NCBI GenBank assembly: GCA_019843655.1
Contig: JACDQD010000003.1
Span: 12,340,925-12,404,924 of the forward strand
DNA from: Lethocerus indicus
Taxonomy: Eukaryota > Arthropoda > Insecta > Hemiptera > Belostomatidae
DNA: 64,000 nucleotides
Reading direction: 5' to 3'
This document shows, piece by piece, positions 39,201 to 51,869 of the stretch; position 1 is the stretch's first letter, and each line of letters begins with the position of its first letter. The notes under the pieces are model-generated. The model was not told the origin of the DNA and did not search any database. It was given only the letters and a program-made list of their open reading frames with translations. The position numbers and the translations under genes are program-made.

Positions 39201-40866
39201 ATAAGTAGGGACAGTGTTTGTAAATAGCCCTTGCAATCAAAGAAGGCACATAACAGCTAATCCCTAATTGTGCCCTATCAAAAAAATATAAGTAAAGAAC
39301 AATAGAATATATTGTAGATCAATAGATTTATATTTATATATATATATAAACATGGCATCTCTTGAAGTCTTAGGGACTCAAGGGTTTTTTTTATAGTTTT
39401 ATCGTTGTATCATTTTTCTTTTTAATTTTTTGTGACAGAGATATGGGGATGGAGGAAGATATAAGAAATTGGGTGATGGTTCAAATGACACTTCTCCAGG
39501 TGGTGATGAGAGAAGAGAAGAAGACCAAGAAGAGGACCCTAGTGAAGAAGGGAAAAGCAAAAGGAGAAGGTCAATTGACAACTCCAGTATGGAAACCAAA
39601 TACAGTAAGATGGAAGAGGAAGAAGAAGAAGAAGAAGAGGATGTGCCCTGGAATAGCATTGGAACTAAAGAGATAGAGATGAGTGGGGGTACTGGCGGAG
39701 AATGGTCTGAGATCAGTCTGTCTCCTAGAGGAAGTCCAACAGAGCCACCACAAATCGAGAGTTTGCCTGCACAAGCTGCACCTCGCCATTATGTCCACCA
39801 TCACACCAACCACCAACACCAGCGCCATCCTCCACCAGACACATCTACTAGGCAGGCTCGACTCGCTACTTGGATATCGAGGGTAGAGGGATCTACTGCC
39901 TCTAGGAGGCAGAGTCTCGATACTCTCATATCTGGAAGTTTGGCTAATAATGTCAAAGAAATATTATCTCAGGTATCTTATTCTTGTCAATTGATAAATT
40001 GTACAGTGGGTTGGGCTGGAAGCCATAGAGGCCAAGAATGTATTTGAACTGATGCATTCTTTAATATATATGATTAAGAATTAAACATTTTTCAGGGTAT
40101 AATGAGACTGAACATTACATCATTGACAGAAAGACGAGGTAGTGAGCCTAGAGTATTGGTAAGCAATAATACTAAGAAGGCTCCATCACCTCTCGAGAAG
40201 ACAATCACATACTTAAACACAGAAGATACTGACTACTCCTCAGCATCAGACACTGAAAGCCTTGCCAGGTAATACTAATAGATTATTTTTTATTCTGTAT
40301 TTGTTTTTTGTAGGTTAAAGTATTGTGGTTAATTATTGATTACTTGTTTGGTTGATAGTTGTGAGTCAAAGTAAGAAAAATATTCCAAAAATGTCTCATA
40401 TAATAATCTTGCACTTAACTGTAAAACAATGTAGTAAGTGTTTTAATGATTTCATCTATTTTATGTGTCCTGATGTATAGTGTTAGAAGTCAGAAAACCA
40501 GTAAGTTAGAAAAGTAATTTTCAACAAGTTATTTACAAAATGAAACTATACCAGTCTAGCTGGGTATGGTCACTTGTTGGGATGGTTCTTCAGAAAAATC
40601 ACCTACTTAGAAAATCATTTTACCTTAAAAAGTAGTTCACCAAAAATTTATAAGAATTACAACATCTGTTTGATTAATTTTTCAATTCACTTGTCAAATT
40701 ATAATTTCAACCTTATATTTCTGTTGTAGTCGCTATTCTTAATTTTGATTTGTTTGACAGTGTGGAGATGTTGACAGATGATCAAATTTCTTCATTGATG
40801 TTGGACCAGGAGTTACAAGAGGCATATAATGACTTGTTATCCACAACACCCTCAACTTCAAAATAA
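33237..40866 (+). CDS. SH3BP5: SH3BP5/parcas, Rab11 guanine-nucleotide exchange factor
   Basis: Eleven exons are in frame throughout: 33237-33320, 33401-33463, 33534-33662, 34465-34626, 34957-35087, 36894-37044, 37610-37721, 37958-38064, 39439-39972, 40096-40268 and 40761-40866 (stop TAA), giving 583 residues. Residues about 22-245 are the conserved long coiled coil: VQIELERLNAATDDINKLEV, YYEARIKSKEALLETQKAAL, RFERANSAHAAAKEMVYLAE, TFDHAWQEMLNHAT, then RPYFEAKAQFNKMLEEQKQK and ASYAEALRNLEQISDEMH. The family activates Rab11 through this coiled coil and was first found as an SH3-domain (Btk) binding inhibitor; the Drosophila homologue is parcas. The C-terminal half is low-complexity: a run of Glu residues (about 550 bases into exon-9-region sequence, near 39615-39640), a His-rich patch and then Ser-rich ends. 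This makes it longer than the vertebrate protein (about 455). Introns hold a hairpin element, three SINE copies and a mariner-type MITE. Confidence 0.95.
33663..34464. other. SH3BP5 intron 3, no feature seen
   Basis: AT-rich intron sequence between a GTATTA donor and a TTAACAG acceptor, with no repeat or open frame of note. Confidence 0.6.
35111..35510. mobile_element. Hairpin element, copy 3 (long variant), in an SH3BP5 intron
   Basis: The left end (TGTTTAGTGGTTTGCGAGGG) and the right end (AAATCAGTGAGTGGAGATAG, then AGATCACAAAAACC) match the arms of copies 1 and 2. The middle of about 200 bases is a different, less symmetric sequence. It is flanked by a perfect 10 bp direct repeat, TTGTTTCAGT, at 35101-35110 and 35511-35520. 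Confidence 0.65.
36305..36482 (+). mobile_element. tRNA-derived SINE, copy 1 (head internally deleted)
   Basis: It starts CCTCGGTGGC and passes directly to TTGAATCCACCC, so about 45 bases between the A and B boxes found in the 38.3 kb copy are missing. The body GATGGCTAGCCTGACATT, GTGGATGTTAGCCTGTAAG and the final GCGCTATAAAAG-like end follow the family. Confidence 0.65.
38292..38515 (+). mobile_element. tRNA-derived SINE, copy 2 (most complete)
   Basis: The head GGGCCTCGGTGGCTCAGAGT carries a pol III A box (TGGCTCAGAGTG). A B box (GGTTCAAGTCC) follows about 45 bases later, as in a tRNA. The unrelated body has GATGGCTAGTCTGGCATT, GGGTGTTAGCCTGTAAG and a purine-rich tail (AAAGAAAAAGAAATG). 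It lies in the SH3BP5 intron 38065-39438. Confidence 0.75.
38573..38903. mobile_element. mariner/Tc1-type MITE
   Basis: Terminal inverted repeats begin CAGAGAGGTCCAAAAAAA on the left and CAGAGGGGTCCAAAAAAA on the complementary right, and extend for about 85 bases (including ACTTGCAAA and TTGTCTCATTTTTGGT). TA at 38571-38572 and 38904-38905 is the target duplication. The 331 bp element has no coding capacity, so it would depend on a transposase elsewhere. Confidence 0.8.
39118..39296 (+). mobile_element. tRNA-derived SINE, copy 3 (5'-truncated)
   Basis: It begins at the B box (GGTTCGAATTCACC), lacks the A box, and continues with GAATGATGAGAAGCATGACA and GATGTTAGCTTGTAAGCTAG. The body is shared with copies 1 and 2, all three in the same orientation within SH3BP5. 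Confidence 0.65.
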
Positions 40867-43760
40867 TAGTTCTAAAAAAAAGGAACAGCCGTCAACATCT
40901 GACAATAGCGTAAATCTTTTAATATTTATTGTAGAAGTAGTACTAAAAGAGATGGCTGTAATTATATAAGAAGGAGAAAGTGTGTCTTTTTGGATAAGAG
41001 AACACTCAGTGATTAAAGGAGGCCACTGATTATTGCCTTATTTTAATTATAATTTTGTTAAGCTCAGGCAACTAAATTTTTATTTTGATATCTAGAGGTA
41101 GTTCACAATTTGCTATTGTTGTTAATCCACCTCTTTTTTAAAAAATAAAGACAAGTGGACTAGTTCAATCAGGAGTACTTGCGAAAACTTCTTTTAAAAT
41201 TTGAAGAAGCCGTATAATAATAATTGCTGACTTTAATATATTTTGAAATGATGAAGTTTGTATATTAATTGTGTCGGATTAGTTTTGAAACCTGAATACA
41301 AGTTTTTCTAAACCAAGACAATGCCAGACAAGGCACCTCTACAGTAATTTCATTCCCCAAAAGAATCTATAACGCACAAAATGTGGTTGATAGATTCTTA
41401 CGGATAAAAACTAGCACTATTTACACAGCTTCTGTTATATATTTGTAATCATTAGATGGATAATTATCCAAAAGACTGATTTGTATCTGTTATATATTGA
41501 ATAAGAAATCTGAGATCAATTTTTCAGCTTATCATAAGTTGTGTAAGTGTTTTATTTAAACTATTGACAAAATTAATTCAGTGAATCTATACTAATAGTC
41601 ATTTTACCAAACAAAAGTCTGTTACAATACATCTGTAATGAATCCTCAGGGATAAATCCTTAAAAGTTAATTGGGGGTGAGTGAAAGATATGGTGGATCT
41701 ACCTGTAGTAGAAGTATAGTAAGATCATTTGGGCTATATTGTACAAATGTATTAAATCGAATTTTATTTATTTTTCCCTTTGTTCATCTCTACAAAATAG
41801 ACTAGACTTCACTCACAACGCCATTTAGAGAGTTTATTTTGCTTGTGTGTATTGGGAAATAGTGTTTTGTATGTGTTTTAAGCTGTATTTAAATTTGTAA
41901 ATAATGGCAATGATGTATTTTTGTTAGTGTTTTTTTATAGGAAATATCTATATATGTGTACTGAAATATTTTGTTAGGAAATTATTTAGCATTTGAACTT
42001 ATAAATTGTTTTTAATTTGTAATACATTTTTTGATCCCTGTGCACATTGCCTTAAAATGCAATGATTTTTCTCAAATTTGGTGAGTGTTTTGTTCATAAT
42101 ATTTTAATTACTTAAACAGTTTATTTTAATTATTGTCATATCTTAAAGTGAAAAAGTTACAGACCTATTCTCTGTTCTATAATGGTTATCTTCAATGTTT
42201 TGCTTCAGTTTGATAATTAGTTTGGATTGATGGGATATTATCAAGGACTGACCGAAGTAAAATTAATATAGGAAAAGCAATTGTGATATTAATGTGGAAT
42301 TATTCTGGAACTGGAAACTTTCAGAATAATCATGGCCTAAATAATATGTTGTGATCAGGCTACAACATTCAACAATAACCCTACTGTTTATTCCTGTTAT
42401 AGAGTTGAGGATACAGTCCAAAAAAGAATATAGTACGAGCACTTCAGATTATTTTTTTGAGATAAGAATTTCTGATATTATATTTTAATGAACAAGATTA
42501 GCAAAATGCCTAAAGTGTAAATAGAGAGATATAATTTAGGTCTGTTTGGAAACTTATTGTCTCCTGTAATCCACTATACCAGTCTCTCACTATCTTGTAC
42601 CTTGTATTTAATTTTTATGACTGATATTATGCAGACCTGCTTAATTTTATTTTATCATAACACTATTGTACTGACATAAATTTTGCTGAGTAATTTGGAT
42701 TGTGTTTTAACACTGAGGATAAGATAACAGCTAATAGAAGTTTTGAAGACTACAGTTTCACAGGTTTACAGATATTTTTATAGAATTATAAATTTAAATT
42801 TTGAATAGAAAGCGCAGGCTTTGATTTTAAACAATTTAGTATTTATCATTTTATTGATTACATGCATGGTGTTTGTATGTCAATTGTTCTTATTTGTTGT
42901 ATATAATCTGTTGATAAATGAAAAATAGGTAATTTCTTCATATAGCTGGATGCTTTTCACATAAGGTTAAAACATTTATCTCCTGGATTTTTATAATTTC
43001 TACTGCAGTTTTAACTCTTTAAAAATTATTTTACTATTAGGATATTTTTTGTTTGTACATTTTCAATTGATTTATTGAGTAATTTTAAAAATATCAAATG
43101 GCTTAGTATCACAATTCCCTTTGAGATGATGAAAATAATACTTCAGTGGCAATGATATTAAATCTGTCCATGTATCACAATATTTATTTTGGTACATTCA
43201 TGTATCAAATTTAATGAATCCATGGAAAGAATTTTTTCTTTGTTCACTCATAGCCAATTTATTACCATTTGTTAGTGTTTGTTTGAGGTCACAAATAATT
43301 AGTGAATATTCTAAGTATTTTATTGTGCCACTTTGGGTCCTATTTTTGTTTATAGTGTCAGTTACAACTTGTATAGGCAGGACCTTGAGCTTCAAAATGT
43401 GCAGGGCAAATTACCACTTTGAAAATTCTTATAGGCATTGGGACAGCAAAAGGAAAGGTTGCGGTGTAACATATCACTGAACAAAGTATTAAAATTAAGA
43501 AATGAATTTTGTAGGATCTCCATAATATTTCTGACTAGTTCGTAAAGACTTTTAGACTAAAAATCGCTTCAGTTGTTCTCAACTGCATTTCACCTTTATA
43601 GTAAAGTAAAAGCAGTAGTATTGTATAGCTTCCTCTAATGAACTGATTAGCAGCAACTGTTGAGTAGCTCTTGTCAATAAAACTTTTTCAATAGTGCCAT
43701 ATTGTTAGTTAAGTTGAAAAAAACTTGTACTTATATAGCAATAATTATAAATAAATTTTA
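40867..43760 (+). other. Probable long 3' UTR of SH3BP5
   Basis: AT-rich, non-coding sequence follows the stop codon. Candidate AATAAA signals occur near 41150, 43676 and 43751, and the last would give a 3' UTR of about 2.9 kb. A minor open frame at 43214-43480 shows no recognisable protein. Confidence 0.4.
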
Positions 43761-46700
43761 TTTATTAAGTATTTTTTCTTCCATATTGTTTTTACATGTG
43801 GGTGTCAACTGAAAAAGTACCTTCTTAGAGGTTGGCATTATCCAGCAATTTTCATCGGAGTCTTTTAGGGAAGACACGAGACTAATGTGCACTTTTTTTA
43901 ACAGATTATTCTATGGTTCACCTTTATGACTTAATTTATTGTGGAAAATACTTGATAATTCCTATCCTATTGCTATCATTTTGGTGGTATTCTCTCACCA
44001 TTGTTTTTTCATTCATCAAATAATAGTTATTGCATCTATCAGATTAGAACTAGAAATAGTGTTTACATCTCATTCACACTTTCGGGCATTATTAATAGTG
44101 CAATAACACCTGCAAAGAACAAATTTTTATATCTACATTTTGAGGCAGTAAGTAAATTATTATATATTATATGAGACATGTAATATGTATACTGCCACCT
44201 GAATGTGCTTATTTATTTTTTGGCATGTACATTAAATATATTGAATTAAAACATCTATACATACTATAAACATATCCACCATACAATAAATGCCTATTAA
44301 TAACAAATTGTAATAAAAATAATACATAATACAGGTATAACCTGACTCATGAATTTATAAAACCAGCACACAATGGCTCAAATAATTATTTGTAAACCTA
44401 TCACACACCTATTTCTTAATTATGTTAATTTTCCACAAATAGCAATATGTTCCTCAAAATGACATGAAAAAATGAAGTTTACATAATGTTCTATTCAGAA
44501 TCATAATTCAATCTGTCAATTTCTATATTAGGCATACTTCACAACTTTTATAGTTATTATCCTAGCACCCAGCTTAGCTATTAAGTAAGTCAGAGAATAA
44601 TATACTTGTGTAAAATGATATAAATGATAAGCAAGATATAAATATTTTCATAAAGTTGCTGAACTGATATAGAAAATAACCAAAATAACTAAGACAGTGA
44701 ACTAGTAGGGTTGCTAAAACAAGGTGTATGAAAGAGATAGTGTGAACCAGCAGATATTAAAAATATTTCAACACAAATGAGGAATGAGCAAGGTTTTTCA
44801 ACGAGCATGACAATACCATTGGTACTCAATATGAATTCTAGGGTTGATCCATTCTAAGCAGACATAAAAACCCACAATATTACAACATAAAAGGAAATGT
44901 GTGGGACTAAAAAGGATTGTAGCAAAATAAAATCCTCAGCAATAAGGTTTTGTATTTTAAAACTTGAGAATTTATTATAATTCTGACTGAAGCGTTTACA
45001 AAAACCATACCATTAACTTCTGAACAATTTTTCTTTCTTTTGATTTTAGGACTTCATTAAAGGTAGCTAATGTAAAAATGTGTTGCCTTATTTTTTCTTT
45101 ACTTTTATCTTAACTATTATATAAAAACAATAACCTCAACTCTCTCACTCACTCTCACAGAAATCTCTCTGACATTACAACAAGTAGTATAAGACAACAA
45201 AGTTAATTTAAAAAATTACAGTAATAAATTATGTTCTCCAAAAATTATAAAATATAAAAATAACAACAGTGAATGATACTAATATACGAATAATTAAGTC
45301 GCTAACATGAACTAATTTTTGTGGAACTTGTGTGTACAAAAAAGTCTTACCATTTGCCAGTTGATGTTTTCATTGATGAGAGTTTGGGCTCCTGAAAGTA
45401 AAATCAAGTTCCTAAACGATTTCAACTTAGAGTTAGACACAACTTTCAGTGTAGCATTTTATTTATATTGTAAGGCTTCCACAAATCTTAGCTTAAAGAC
45501 AAATTGAACAATTGTGATTCAATCAACAGGACAAGAGTTATTAGGATCACACCTGAAATTAAATGTCTCATTTAAGTATGGCACTAGCCACTAAACAACA
45601 ACAAACTTCATTAATGACCATTTTCCAAATATCCTAATAATGCAGCAGAAAATTGTGGTATTATAAATATCGGATGTTTTAAATAAAAAATAAAATGTTG
45701 TCAACAACAATGTTGTCATCTGAAAATATATCGTATAAAAAAGAAGGTAACAAAACACTAAAGCGTTTTTTAAAAATGACCATTAATATAGACAATATTG
45801 ACAAAATGTACAACAAATATACATCTATTACATATTTTGCACTTAACAAAAAAAGATAAATTAAAAATTCCTAATAAAATGAGATTTAACACAGTACACT
45901 TTATGTTTACAACAGGAATCATGCAATTATTTCTCAGTCTGATCTACACCTTAAACCCTTCATTTCATATAGAACACACTGAAGAGAACCTTTGATTTCA
46001 TAATGAAATAAAAAGAGAAGTTATTCTCTGGAAACTATTATTTATAAATTATAAATACACAATCCTAGTTAATTTGACTATACATATACATTAAAATTAT
46101 TGCCATGGCATATCTGTGATTCATAACAGATTAAACAACTACTTTAAATTATTAAAATAAATGCTCACTAAAAGGCCAAAAATAATTTTTTTAACAAGAG
46201 ATTCCTGAATTTTCTGCTGTAAAATTTATTACTTGCATTAATATAGTAAGAAATAAATGAGAGAGATGTACGGAAACTGTCGCAAGGACATCTGCTTAAG
46301 GGAAGTCTATGAACAAAACAAGGCTCAATGAAAAATACTTATAAAAAATCATGGCATTCTTAAAAACAGCTTAAGGGAAAAGAAATCACTTTTGAACTGA
46401 TTTATTTGCATCAATAAAAGCAAAAACATACCTGAAAAAAGTAACAGACGGCAATTAATGCATATTGAAAATTTATATATCTAGATTGATTAAGAAATAG
46501 ATCAAACATATCAAAAACCTATGACTTCTTATAAGTGACCTAACTACATAATTATAAAATTAAATTAGTCCACCCTGACACCATGAAGAGTGTTCAAACT
46601 CTTGCTCTGACTCAAAAGGGTATATGAACACAACAGTAAGAGAAATAATCAATAGACATTCGATTTTATTTAATGTCTATAGTACTTTTATTGAAGATGT

Positions 46701-47398
46701 AAGCAACAACTTACTATTCAATCATAATTCATATAGGTATACAAACAGTACACTAACCCTAACGTAAAATGCGGATTATTCAAACATTATATTAATTATA
46801 ATGTTTGTTAAATAGTTATAATGATATTAAACATTATATTTTAACCCAAAAAATGTACAAGTAGTCGACTAACTTGTTTTTGCAAGATGGCGTTTGAGAA
46901 ATAATTACGAACACATATCAAGAATATTTCATACATTTTGAATGAACAAATATGCAAACAAATACATAACATTAATGGTTTCTTTCAGGATCACATGTCC
47001 TTATTAATCGACATTTTCCTTAGGCATTATTATTGCAAATCGAACTAGTTTCAAATATCTTATTTCCACACTATAACATAACATGGGTGCACTGCATATA
47101 TTATACCAAGATAGAAATTTAACTTCCAGTTTCAAATTATTATAGCTATTTATTCGGGTAAATAGTTAATTATTATGTACACAATACAAATTTACAACTC
47201 AATTTACTGTAATCTCAGGTGTTGGTGAAATGAACATAATAACTGTCACTTTCGCTCACTCATTCTCTCTATTACTCACTCTCATCCAGTCTCTTCGTAC
47301 ACTACCAACTACCAGTCCTGTCTCATGCTTTCAAAGTCCTCTCAATTGTTTTCTCAGTGTGTACCCCTTCATTCTTACACTTAATTTTGTCTCTCTAA
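43761..47398 (-). other. Convergent intergenic DNA and probable 3' UTR of CDV3
   Basis: Gene-free AT-rich sequence lies between the two convergent genes. Minus-strand AATAAA strings (TTTATT on plus) are frequent, so the CDV3 cleavage site cannot be chosen. No repeats stand out. Confidence 0.4.
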
Positions 47399-50300
47399 TC
47401 AACTCTGATCATGGTTGAGTGCTCCAAACTTGTTGCCAAGTGCGAGCCTATTACCCCTCATCATAGGTGGCTCATAGCGAGCAGTGTGTGATTTTGAATT
47501 CTTTACTTCCTCAAAACCACCTCCTGCACTACCATACCCACTGCTTCCTTCATCTCTCTTCCTAAAAAGTAAATAGAAATAAGGATTAATTTGAATATTA
47601 GGAGAGGAGTACATCACACAATGAGTGTCACACTGCATTTTCTTATGATGTCTAGGATAAACTTTCTTGAGTATCAAGAATTTCAGCTCTTTTAATATGA
47701 TATATTCTAGCTGAATCAATATTTTGCCCTTACAAGTTTCTACAAAAAAGTAACCTTTGATAAATACAAGTATTATATGTCTGCAGCAGACTTGTTCAAA
47801 CCTGAATGGAAAGATTCCGATTTTATCTGTATAATTATTTTTCCATAAATAGAGCACTTAATTTGAATAACAAAGAAAAAGTTACTTACTTTTTGGCAAC
47901 TTCTTGTGTGTTGGCTGCAGAAAGTGAAGGGAACAGCTCTTCATTCCTCACATCAGGTGCTGCCATGGTTTTATTCTTTGGACCTATTAAAAAAGGAAAA
48001 TAAATCTATCAATGATATTTTAATGATGAGTGGTAAAAAGGGGGCCACAGTGATTCTAAGGTTACATTATGTACTTCTGACGAAAGCAATGTGTATTTAA
48101 ACCAACCATGGGTGAAACAGGCATAAAGACTGGCAAATGGATAGTCAATAATCTCCCATCTATCCCATCAAGCCATACAGACATTAACAATAACCTCATT
48201 ACACTCTATATGAAAAGCATAACATAAATACAACTGTCAACAGCTTTTTGTCAGTAATATAAGCTTTATATTTCATTCATACAAAACCAAGGATAGTTTG
48301 GTCTAAACAGAGACTGACTTGTAGATATATGGAGCTTTGGACACAATATAATTAGTTCCATATAGATATTTTTTAATTTTTTCATACATTTGTCACACGT
48401 GTCTTAGAAGCTGAGTTATTTAATCCAATTTATGCCCCAAGGATTTAGGGAACACAGCATTTAAAGTACTTTAAGTTCAATGTAAATACCAAGAATAAGG
48501 TTTTTTAAATACTTAATCAAAATTAAACTGCCATCATCATCAATAAGTCATTTTCAAACCTTGGTTCCATTTAACTAGGGGTAAGAAGAATTCAAATAAA
48601 GGAAAAATATAGTACCTGATTGGTTACGCAACGCTGGAGGCACATACGAGCCTGAAGTCTTCTGTTCAACTGGAGCTGTGAATTAATGTAACATTAGCAA
48701 ATTATGTCAATAAAATTATAAAAAACTACTTATGCCTGCATTTTACTAACTTATGCAAAAACAGTACAAAAAACATTTGGGAGAATGAAAAAATATTGAT
48801 GTATCCTTATACTGATGAGACCTTTCAACTGCACGACAATACTTTAGTCCTGGATTAATTAAATCTAATATAGCCCACAAGTCTTTTACCAAAAATTGAT
48901 AAAAACCATAATATTTTTCAGAAACATTTCTCATTCACTTACCAGCATCAGTACATACATTGCTCATTAACCAGTGCATACTACTATGTATGTATATTTA
49001 CATTCTAACTTTTTACTAAGTGGCATTAAACACGGATACTTCTCATTTTTGTGAATTGTACCTACAAGAATTCTGCATTGCCTAAGCCATTGGCTAAGGG
49101 GCTTGCAACAAAATACATGTTGTTTATAACAACTTAACATACTTTCCTAAATTCTCAATCAACAAATTATGATTTTTTTTCTTTTATATTGTATGAATGA
49201 TGCACTACTTATACTGAATGTACATTGGTTTTTTATTTTATCATTGCTATTAGTAATGAGGGATTGATATTTGTTTACTTTAAATGTTATTGCATATACA
49301 GGAAGTTTATGCCAAATAATAAAATAAATGGTGAAGATTTTGTACAATTCACATGAATGAACTACTGGACTGGGAACAACTATATGGATAAATAGGATTT
49401 ATCTGCATGGAGGTATTCTTCCATAATCACAAGAAAAATGAGTTTGGGATTAAAAATATTCTTCGATGTAGTAACTGATGACTAATTAGTTAAAGTAAAT
49501 TAGTAGGACGCAGAAAATTTAATGAAGAAACAATGCACAATCAACAACATACCACTCTGTTGGGGCTGTTGTGGCTGTGGTTGGGGTTGCTGCTGTTCTT
49601 CAGACTGTACAACTCTCCATGGACCCTGCTTTCGTTTTGGAACAAATTCTCCAGCCTCGTTCTCTTCCATGCCACCATCTTCATCACCTTAAAAATAATA
49701 CTTCACCAATTAAAATTATTACATATTGAAAACAAAATTATTTGTTTTCATATTTGGTACAATTCTAACATAAAGCTGTTAGAGCACCATGAAATAAATT
49801 GTTTTTCTGTAGGCATTAACTAGTTAGGTATAGTATATGCAATAAACTTAATATAAATCTAGTGATCACTGTCATCCACTGCTATCTACAGCAGGAATTA
49901 AGCCCAGCTTATAATACAGCCAGCAGTCTAATGAGCTTTTATCATTTTAACTCCCTGGAAAAATACTGAACCTCTATAAAAGCAAATATAAGTCGATTAC
50001 TAACGGTATTTATAACTTTGTATTGTTTTCTCTCGCAGTAGTCAGTTAATATCCTAATAAATAATTTACCTTCTCCTCCAGAATTGGTTCCTTCTGTTTC
50101 TTCTTCACCTAATGTCAAGTTCTGTATTTTTAAACCTGTATAATCTTTCTTTTCTTCCTCAAAATCTCTCCACTCATCTTCATCCTTCAAAATTAAAGAT
50201 ACATAAAACCAGTAGCAATAAAAATATTGTATCGCTTGACACGTTAATAGGGATAATATATTCCTCTTCATTCATTGAAGATCAGTATAAAAAAATGATT

Positions 50301-51155
50301 TTAAGAGTAAATTATAACTTTTTTCAGATAAATTGAACATAATGTATGTATAATGGCTGAACAAAATAAAATGTATTATGAAATTCGTCAACCTCAATAT
50401 AATTCACTTAATATATAAATGATACATTTATTCTCTCTTTATGTATATTCAGTGTGTAGCGATGTTAACTATTAAGCCCTTTGTACTTTACTATATGGAT
50501 AAATACATTATTCTGTAACAGTATTGAGAACTGGAAATATTCTCTTAATTGCTAGAACAGAATCAAAGTGACACATGTTTCACACGCAATCACTATAAAA
50601 TTTTAATTCTTCCTAAAATTATTATGATTTTTTTAAATGCATAAGACTAATTTACCAAACTCCAGTAATTATGCTTTACTATATAGAAGCAAGAAGTATA
50701 TTTTCTTGTTACCAGGAATTCATAATTACAATATGTTACTTACAGGATTATAAACAATGAATCAAATTATAAGATTATTACAATTAAAAAAATTAAATTA
50801 AACCATGAATTTAATTGACTTTATTTCCTGTGGCAAAATAAATAGGGCAACATAGACGTAAAATTAGGTAAACAAATAATTATTAAATTAAATTAACTAT
50901 GGAAAGACTAATATTTTTCCTTTACATTGCACATTTGAAAGATTAAATGTTCATTACATATTCTGATGAAAAGAATAACACAAACAATAAGCTATTGTTA
51001 AAATTATACCTATATGAACATACAACCATTTGCTACTGTCATGAGTAAAAGGATAGTGATAGGAACCTGCATAAATTTCAAATTATGCAGTTGAAAACAA
51101 TTATTATACACATAAATAATTCTGCTGGTGGAATAAATATATAGAAAAGAAAATT

Positions 51156-51195
<40 letters not shown>

Positions 51196-51869
51196 CTATA
51201 CCATTTATAATTTGGGGTTAATTTCCACCAGACATTTGTATTATATATGTTTCACATAAGGAAAAGGCATTAGATGTCACATGAAATTAACTGAATACCA
51301 GAAATAATACACCTGTTTCCTCAATTCAAATACTGATTAATAGAACAATAAATGTACAAATCATGATGAAGATGTTGTATATAAGAAGTCATGACATACT
51401 ATCCCAGTTTCACTCAACAATGTTTTAAAAAAATATAATAAAACTGACCCAGAAAAGGGCAAGAAAGAATGTGGGGCTCAGTTCCATATTGGACCAAATT
51501 TCACTTTATTAATTAGGTATATCCTTAAGCAGGTGGAATCCTAAGCAAATTAATGGTACTGCAGGTTCGAGAATAATTTTGAATGAATAAATATTGGAAG
51601 AGCTACTGAGAAAAAGAAAATGGGGATCCGAAGTAAGGTTAGATTACACGCATACGGGCTAGAAGAGCGTGGTTTACCTGTATCGTGTTTCCTTGTTCGT
51701 CAACTTCCTGGCCACCACCCTGAGAGCTTTGGGACTTGTCCTTCTTGATTTTTTCGCTCCTCTTGCCCGTTTCCTCGAGTTTTTTCGCTATCTCATCCGC
51801 GGTCGCGAATTTTTTCCCCTTGGACTTCTTACGATCTTTTTTTGCAAAAAAATCGTCCAGACTGGACAT
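47399..51869 (-). CDS. CDV3: CDV3 homologue
   Basis: Six minus-strand exons are in frame throughout: 51678-51869 (start), 50070-50184, 49553-49687, 48616-48675, 47890-47983 and 47399-47561 (stop TGA). They give 252 residues, close to the 258 of human CDV3. Diagnostic segments are the N terminus MSSLDDFFAKKDRKKSKGKK, the acidic block DEDEWRDFEEEKKDYTGLKI, WRVVQ with a Gln/Pro-rich patch after it, SGSYVPPALRN, ELFPSLSAA and a Gly-rich C terminus with NKFGAL. CDV3 is a conserved cytoplasmic protein of poorly defined biochemical role, upregulated in carnitine-deficient mouse ventricle. The lysine-rich N terminus and lack of membrane segments fit an intrinsically disordered soluble protein. Its start lies about 780 bases from the divergent Pdk start. 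Confidence 0.93.
51158..51193. repeat. (TA)n microsatellite in CDV3 intron 1
   Basis: An alternating TA tract lies within the intron 50185-51677, which otherwise shows no feature. Confidence 0.85.
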
